Origin: Lachnospiraceae bacterium
GTDB taxonomy: Bacteria > Bacillota > Clostridia > Lachnospirales > Lachnospiraceae
Length of the DNA: 36,396 nt
Assembly: GCA_017544405.1 (NCBI GenBank)
Contig: JAFYEE010000047.1
Location: 1-36,396 of the forward strand
Direction of reading: 5' to 3'
Each line of letters starts with the position of its first letter. Within the stretch, counting starts at the first letter, position 1. Under the pieces are notes generated by a model. It saw only the letters and a program-made list of their open reading frames with translations. It was not told the DNA's origin and made no database searches. The position numbers were made by a program, and so were the translations under genes. Below, in pieces: positions 33,001 to 36,396 of the stretch.

Positions 33001-33800
33001 ATGTCAGCGGGCATCCGCTGGACCGGTACCGCAGCCGGATGGAGGAGATCGTGACTGCCACGAGCGCCGATTTTGCGCTGGATGAGGAGAAGGGACAGGC
33101 CAATATCGAGGATGAGAGCTTTGTGATCTTCGGCGGCATGATTTCCGACAAGAATGTCAAGTATACCAAGACGAACAAGGTGATGTGCTTCCTGACGGTG
33201 GAGGATCTGATGGGTCCGGTGGAGGTGATCGTCTTCCCGCAGTCCTATGAAAAATACGGACCGATCCTGCAGGAGGAGGCTAAGGTCTTCATCCGCGGAC
33301 GTGTCAGCGTGGAGGAGGACAAGGATGCGAAGCTTCTGCTGGACGAGGTCGTGACTTTTGCTGACGCGGAGGGGAAGACGGCGGCGCAGCTTTTCCGTTC
33401 CACCGGCCGCTTCGGCAACCGCGGCGGCTATGCGGGCGGGCGAAGCTGGGGCAATGCCCGCGGCCAGTACAATACATCCTCCTCTTACAATACCGGCTCC
33501 GGCTATGCGGAGGACGGGCGAAGCAGAAAGGAGAACGCTTCCGGGGATCCGGCCCGGGCGATCACCATCCCGGAGCACGGGCTCTTTGTACAGTTCCCGG
33601 ATCCGGAGACATACCGGGCCAGAGAGAAGGAACTGCTGGATCTTCTGGCGGATTCCGACGGCGACGGAGATGTGGTCATCTTCATCCGTTCCACCAAATC
33701 CGTGCGGGTTCTGCCTCCGAACCGGCGAGTTGCTCTCGGGCAGGAACTTCTGGATCGTCTGATCCCCGTTTTCGGCGAAGAAAATGTGAAGAACCGTTAA
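30090..33800 (+). CDS. dnaE: DNA polymerase III alpha subunit DnaE
   Basis: A 1236-residue replicative polymerase of the DnaE type, slightly long for the Gram-positive forms. The N-terminal PHP domain begins FVHLHTHTEYSLLDG, with AAITDHGVMYG. The polymerase core has GPGRGSAAGSIVSYCLEI and the catalytic motif PDIDVDF with Asp403, Asp405 and Asp407. The FNKSHAASYA motif, helix-hairpin-helix and OB domains follow (FVIFGGMISDKNVKYTK, FIRGRVSVEEDKDAKLLLDEV). Residues 1104-1156 are a Gly/Arg/Tyr/Ser/Asn-rich insertion before the conserved C-terminal domain (GLFVQFPDPETYRAREKELL). GAGGGGTAGGA precedes the ATG. It appears to be transcribed from the upstream glycosyltransferase promoter; pfkA follows from its own. 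Confidence 0.97.
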   Translation: MAFVHLHTHTEYSLLDGMNRIEDYVARAKELGMTAAAITDHGVMYGVLKFYKAAKAAGIHPVLGCEVYVAPGSRFEKSSAKGDVRYYHLVLLAETNQGYGNLLKIVSKGYTEGFYFKPRVDLEVLREYHEGIICLSACLAGEVPQAILSGDMEHARAVAKEYREIFGPRNYFLEMQDHGMADQRTVNMGLMQISKELGIPLVATNDCHYTYREDADAHDILLCLQTNRTLNDPDRMTYYDGQFYVKSEEEMRQRFAYVPEAIENTQKIADRCQVDIEFGVTKIPVYEVPKGYDAWSYLNDLCTKGLEKRYGRDDLPAGDGRTLRERLDYELGVIRQMGYVEYFLIVWDFINYAKEHGILVGPGRGSAAGSIVSYCLEITNIDPIRYQLLFERFLNPERVSMPDIDVDFCTDRRREVIEYVTQKYGKDRVVQITTMGTLGAKGVVRDVARVMDLPYSFGDAISKKIPRELDITLKKALEMNPELKSLYDEDEQVRSVIDMSMRLEGIPRNTGTHAAGVVICQKAAEEYVPLAIGTEGGVVAQFDKDELESLGLLKMDFLGLTTLDVIGNAEEFIRKETGQTVDSAHVEMNDPKVFAALSTGHTEGVFQLESAGMRSFMKELQPENLEDVIAGISLYRPGPMSFIPKYIEGKNNRQSITYDCPQLEPILAPTYGCIVYQEQVMQIVRELGGYSMGRSDLVRRAMSKKKQSVMEIEREIFLHGNQAEIEEAEREGMTPPAPVPGCVARGISEQIGNKIYDEMMDFAKYAFNKSHAASYAVVAYQTAYLKLYYPVEFMASLMTSVIDNLRKVSEYIYTCRSMGIELVPPSVNAGEIGFTPAGGKISYALTAIKGVGVPVIAALVAERELHGPYRSLRDFLERVQDKELNRRAVEALIKAGALDCLGCTRQQSMRDSQLILDDLQRERKTQISGQMTFDDFFGEDTSSGSESGFPPLPEYDREQLLAMEKEVLGLYVSGHPLDRYRSRMEEIVTATSADFALDEEKGQANIEDESFVIFGGMISDKNVKYTKTNKVMCFLTVEDLMGPVEVIVFPQSYEKYGPILQEEAKVFIRGRVSVEEDKDAKLLLDEVVTFADAEGKTAAQLFRSTGRFGNRGGYAGGRSWGNARGQYNTSSSYNTGSGYAEDGRSRKENASGDPARAITIPEHGLFVQFPDPETYRAREKELLDLLADSDGDGDVVIFIRSTKSVRVLPPNRRVALGQELLDRLIPVFGEENVKNR

Positions 33801-33807
33801 AAAAATG

Positions 33808-33836
33808 TTGAAATACGGCCGAAAAGAGAATAAAAT
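33808..33836 (+). promoter_or_regulatory. pfkA promoter (sigma-A type)
   Basis: TTGAAA at 33808-33813, a 17-base spacer and TAAAAT at 33831-33836, starting only 7 bases after the dnaE stop. The leader would be about 23 bases, ending in GGAGG (33853-33857), 8 bases before the pfkA ATG. Confidence 0.85.
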
Positions 33837-33865
33837 ATTGCCGATTAAGTTTGGAGGATTTTGTG

Positions 33866-34840
33866 ATGGCAAATAAAATGGAAACAATCGGTGTTCTGAC
33901 CAGCGGCGGCGATGCCCCCGGAATGAACGCGGCGATTCGTGCCGTGGTTCGTACCGCCATTGCCAGAGGCCTCAAGGTTAAGGGAATAAAGAAAGGCTAC
34001 ATGGGTCTGCTCAATGAGGAGATCATCGACATGCAGCCCAAGAGCGTGTCCGATATCATTCAGAGAGGCGGTACCGTTCTCGGAACGGCGCGCTGCCTGG
34101 AGTTCAAGACGCCCGAAGGACAGAAGCGCGGCGCTGAGATCTGCCGCAGACACGGGATCGACGGCATGGTCGTCATCGGCGGCGACGGTTCCTATCGCGG
34201 TGCACAGGCTCTGTCCCGCAACGGGATCCACACCATCGGTCTGCCGGGCACGATCGAGCTGGATATCGCCTGCACGGATTACACCATCGGTTTTGACACG
34301 GCTGTCAATACGGCGATGGAAGCCATCGATAAGGTCAAGGATACTTCCTCTTCCCATGAGCGCTGCTCCATCATCGAGGTCATGGGGCGTCATGCCGGAT
34401 ATATCGCTCTCTGGTGCGGTATTGCGAACGGCGCCGAGGATATTTTGATCCCCGAGCGGTACAATTTCAACGAGCAGGACATCATCAACAATATCATCGA
34501 GAACCGCAAGAAGGGTAAGACCCATCACCTGATCATCAATGCCGAAGGTATCGGCCATTCCGCATCCATGGCACGCCGGATCGAGGCGGCTACGGGCATC
34601 GAGACCCGCGCCACCATCCTCGGCTACATGCAGCGCGGCGGCAGCCCGACAGCGAAGGATCGTGTGTATGCATCCATGATGGGCGCGAAGGCAGTGGATA
34701 TCCTGATCGAGGGCAAGACGAACCGCGTGGTCGGATATCGCGGCGGCCAGTATGTCGACATCGATATCGAGGAAGCACTCAACATGACCAAGGATATCAG
34801 CGACTACGAGTGCGAGGTTGCAAGACTCCTCTCCCTGTAA
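33866..34840 (+). CDS. pfkA: 6-phosphofructokinase, ATP-dependent type, with altered catalytic motif
   Basis: A 324-residue PfkA, close to the usual 319-320. It phosphorylates fructose 6-phosphate in glycolysis. Visible motifs are GVLTSGGDAPGMNAAIRAVVR at the N-terminus, VVIGGDGSYRGA (Gly at the position that is Asp in pyrophosphate-dependent enzymes), IEVMGRHAGYIAL, HLIINAEGIGHS and LGYMQRGGSPTAKDR. The catalytic motif reads GTIELD, while the textbook PfkA motif is GTIDND: the proton-accepting Asp (residue 127 in E. coli) is Glu131 here, and Asp133 is kept. ATG 33866 was chosen from the GGAGG spacing. A strong terminator follows the stop. Confidence 0.93.
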   Translation: MANKMETIGVLTSGGDAPGMNAAIRAVVRTAIARGLKVKGIKKGYMGLLNEEIIDMQPKSVSDIIQRGGTVLGTARCLEFKTPEGQKRGAEICRRHGIDGMVVIGGDGSYRGAQALSRNGIHTIGLPGTIELDIACTDYTIGFDTAVNTAMEAIDKVKDTSSSHERCSIIEVMGRHAGYIALWCGIANGAEDILIPERYNFNEQDIINNIIENRKKGKTHHLIINAEGIGHSASMARRIEAATGIETRATILGYMQRGGSPTAKDRVYASMMGAKAVDILIEGKTNRVVGYRGGQYVDIDIEEALNMTKDISDYECEVARLLSL

Positions 34841-34854
34841 TCAGTAAAATAATA

Positions 34855-34903
34855 GACAGGCGTCGGATCCGGAAAAGCGGATCCGTTGCCTGTCTTTCTT
34901 TTT
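34855..34903 (+). terminator. Intrinsic terminator between pfkA and the methyltransferase gene, likely bidirectional
   Basis: GACAGGC and CGGATCCG pair with CGGATCCG and GCCTGTC around a GAAAAG loop (a two-base mismatch between helices), followed by TTTCTTTTT. On the minus strand the same stem is followed by TATTATTTTA, so it can also serve the convergent methyltransferase gene. Confidence 0.92.
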
Positions 34904-34920
34904 GTCCTCCAAGGCATGTG

Positions 34921-35724
34921 CTACAAAGAACTTTCCGGCTGCGCGAAGGCTCTTGCGCGATAGGCCTCATACATCAGAAGCGACGCGGCGACCGAAGCAT
35001 TGAGGGATTCCGCGCGGCCGGCCATCGGGATCTTCAGATAGGTATCCGCAAGGGAAGCCAGATGGTCCGACAGTCCGTTCCCCTCATTGCCGATGAGGAA
35101 GGCGGTGGGACCGGCAAAGTCCGGCTCGTGGTAGAGGACCTTCCCCTGCAGATGCGCGGCGTAGGATGTCACCCCCACGCTTTTCAGCCGGCGCATCAAA
35201 GCGTCTCCATCCTCCCAGAGGAGGAAAGGCACCCGGAAGATCGCGCCCATGGTGGAGCGCACCACCTTGGGACTGAAAGGATCCACACTGTCCGAGGAGA
35301 GAAGCAGTGCCGAGACCCCCGCTGCCTCCGCGCTGCGGAAGATGGTACCGAGGTTTCCCGGATCCTGCAGGGTCTCGCAGATGAGAAAGAGCGGATTTTT
35401 CACGGAAAACACATCCGATTCGCTGTATGAGGGGCGATCCAGGACCGCCAGAACGCCCTGCGGCGTCTGTGTGGAGGAGATCCGCGGGAAGAGATCATCC
35501 GCAACGGTCTCACAGGGGACGCTGCGGACGAGTAAGGCAAGCTCCGGGACGTCCTGCGCGGCCAGATGCTCCGACAGATACAGCTTCCGGACCAGCTGCG
35601 GCGGCGCTTCCGATACCAGCCGAAGCCCTTCCGCCAGGAAGATGCCGTCCTCTCTGCGGGCGGAGGCTTTGGACTGCCATTTTTGCAATTGTCGGATCTG
35701 CGGATTGGATGAGGCGGTTAGCAT
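34921..35724 (-). CDS. TrmH/SpoU-family RNA 2'-O-methyltransferase
   Basis: A 267-residue SPOUT-type RNA methyltransferase. The N-terminal substrate-binding domain begins LTASSNPQIRQLQKWQSKASARREDGIFLAEG. The catalytic knot holds motif 1 LQDPGNLGTIFRSAEAAG, motif 2 FLIGNEGNGLSD and motif 3 IPMAGRAESLNASVAASLLMYE, the three SAM-binding blocks of TrmH/RlmB proteins. The target RNA (tRNA or 23S rRNA) cannot be told; B. subtilis YsgA is the likely kind of relative. GGGAGG lies about 9 bases before the ATG. Confidence 0.9.
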   Translation of the reverse strand: MLTASSNPQIRQLQKWQSKASARREDGIFLAEGLRLVSEAPPQLVRKLYLSEHLAAQDVPELALLVRSVPCETVADDLFPRISSTQTPQGVLAVLDRPSYSESDVFSVKNPLFLICETLQDPGNLGTIFRSAEAAGVSALLLSSDSVDPFSPKVVRSTMGAIFRVPFLLWEDGDALMRRLKSVGVTSYAAHLQGKVLYHEPDFAGPTAFLIGNEGNGLSDHLASLADTYLKIPMAGRAESLNASVAASLLMYEAYRARAFAQPESSL

Positions 35725-35773
35725 GGAAATATCCTCCCGGACGTGGTAAGGTATTAAAAGTGGAGCTGAGCAT

Positions 35774-35782
35774 ATTATAACA
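35774..35782 (-). promoter_or_regulatory. Extended -10 promoter for the methyltransferase gene
   Basis: On the minus strand TGTTATAAT, an extended -10 element, leads to a leader of about 40-45 bases before the methyltransferase ATG. No good -35 is seen. The element covers the first base of the divergent gene's ATG. Confidence 0.55.
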
Positions 35783-36396
35783 TGAAAAAGAAAATTCTAT
35801 GGACAATTGATCTGATCCTGCTGGCGCTCCTGGTGATCCTGGTCGGAGCCCTGCTGATCCGGGACCGGAAGGGAAAGGGAGCGGACGCATCGGTGGGGCA
35901 GGAGAGCCCGGGAGCGTATGCCGCGGAAGGAGCGGCACCTGACCGGCCGTCCACCGTGAGCGGACTGACGGCAGAGCCGATCCCCAAGCCGGAGCCTGCA
36001 GACGGCGCGGATGGGACCCCCGGTGGGACGGAAAGCACGCAGGATGCGGCAGATGACGCGCAGAATGCGGCCGGGACGGGGACGGACCCGGAGAGTGGGA
36101 CAGACGGACTGCAACAGGATGATTTTGCTGCAGGCAGTGGGACGGAAGATGTCGAAAGCAGATCGGAATATACGATCCTCTACGGAGGGGATGTCTGTGT
36201 ACAAAACAGCATTCAGGTAACCTATGACGCGAAGGGAACGCCCGGAATCGTTGGTGAGAACCTGCTCGCGGAGCTGACCGGCGCGGATACCACCGTGCTC
36301 AATCACGAATTCTGCTTCAGTGAACGGGGCGAACCGGCGCCGGACAAGCAGTACACCTTCCGGGCACATCCCGGGTACGTGCGTCTGCTGCAGGAC
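35782..36396 (+). CDS. CapA-family protein, truncated by the window end
   Basis: The first 205 residues of a longer protein. It starts MKKKILWTIDLILLALLVILV, a membrane anchor at about residues 5-27. A linker of about 100 residues, very rich in Gly/Ala/Asp/Glu/Thr/Pro, follows. A CapA-type metallophosphatase-like domain starts near residue 130, with YGGDVCVQ (Asp137), TTVLNHEFCFSERGEP and KQYTFRAHPGYVRLL, matching the GD...LNxE...YxFR pattern of CapA/PgsA proteins. CapA proteins are linked to polyglutamate or capsule synthesis, and related proteins act in other surface processes. The start has only a distant GGAG (16 bases), so ATG 35782 is likely but not certain. Confidence 0.8.
   Translation, partial: MKKKILWTIDLILLALLVILVGALLIRDRKGKGADASVGQESPGAYAAEGAAPDRPSTVSGLTAEPIPKPEPADGADGTPGGTESTQDAADDAQNAAGTGTDPESGTDGLQQDDFAAGSGTEDVESRSEYTILYGGDVCVQNSIQVTYDAKGTPGIVGENLLAELTGADTTVLNHEFCFSERGEPAPDKQYTFRAHPGYVRLLQD

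Noticed and set aside
29043..33887. A 1614-codon open frame on the minus strand opposite dnaE
   Set aside because: It is a shadow of the GC-rich codon use of dnaE. The plus-strand protein has every DnaE motif; the antisense product is His/Arg/Leu-rich with no family resemblance.

Overview
This is a 36 kb, GC-rich, gene-dense stretch from what looks like a motile, polysaccharide-producing Firmicute of the Clostridia, most probably Lachnospiraceae. I infer this from the mbl-flhO-flhP gene order, the recD2-comF-yvyF-cdaA-cdaR-ptsH run, an HPr carrying both His15 and Ser46, the dnaE-pfkA pair, and an EpsG/Wzz-type exopolysaccharide locus with typical clostridial glycosyltransferases. I see no tRNA, rRNA, CRISPR array, insertion sequence or prophage.

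Layout: (1) 1-1761: the last codons of uvrA, then two family-2 glycosyltransferases. (2) 1762-5310: a terminator, then a mbl/mreB homologue with two FlgF/FlgG-type rod/hook proteins and a stand-alone FlgJ-type rod-binding protein, closed by an intrinsic terminator. (3) 5425-12653: a close-packed run of recD2, comF, yvyF, two unrecognised membrane proteins, cdaA (c-di-AMP synthase) and cdaR. (4) 12664-13053: ptsH with its own promoter and terminator. (5) 13092-30068: about 17 kb of surface-polysaccharide genes in several transcription units. They include a lipid-linked sugar-phosphate transferase, a Wzz-like chain-length protein, an EpsG/Wzy-like polymerase, GT-A and GT-B glycosyltransferases, three polyprenyl-phosphate (GtrB/DPM-like) transferases, a two-gene GT-C-like membrane pair, a GT52/polysialyltransferase-like enzyme and a membrane-anchored SGNH hydrolase. 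No Wzx flippase is present. (6) 30090-34903: dnaE and pfkA, with a strong pfkA promoter and a terminator that probably works in both directions. (7) 34921-36396: a TrmH/SpoU-family RNA methyltransferase on the minus strand and a CapA-type protein cut off by the window end.

How the genes fit together: the large locus reads as a Wzy-type exopolysaccharide or capsule pathway (initiation by the sugar-phosphate transferase, extension by glycosyltransferases, polymerisation by EpsG, length control by the Wzz-like protein). Beside it is a side-branch module that uses polyprenyl-phosphate sugars (GtrB plus the GT-C-like pair). The SGNH hydrolase and the GT52-like enzyme form a separate minus-strand operon.

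Points that stand out are a Glu in place of the catalytic Asp in PfkA, a pair of unrecognised membrane proteins upstream of cdaA with ptsH where glmM is usually found, a Wzz-like protein carrying a kinase-like domain without ATP motifs, a probable split GT-C transferase, a cluster of CGGGCA half-sites over the epsG-operon promoter, and two glycosyltransferase genes whose 3' ends look shifted in frame.
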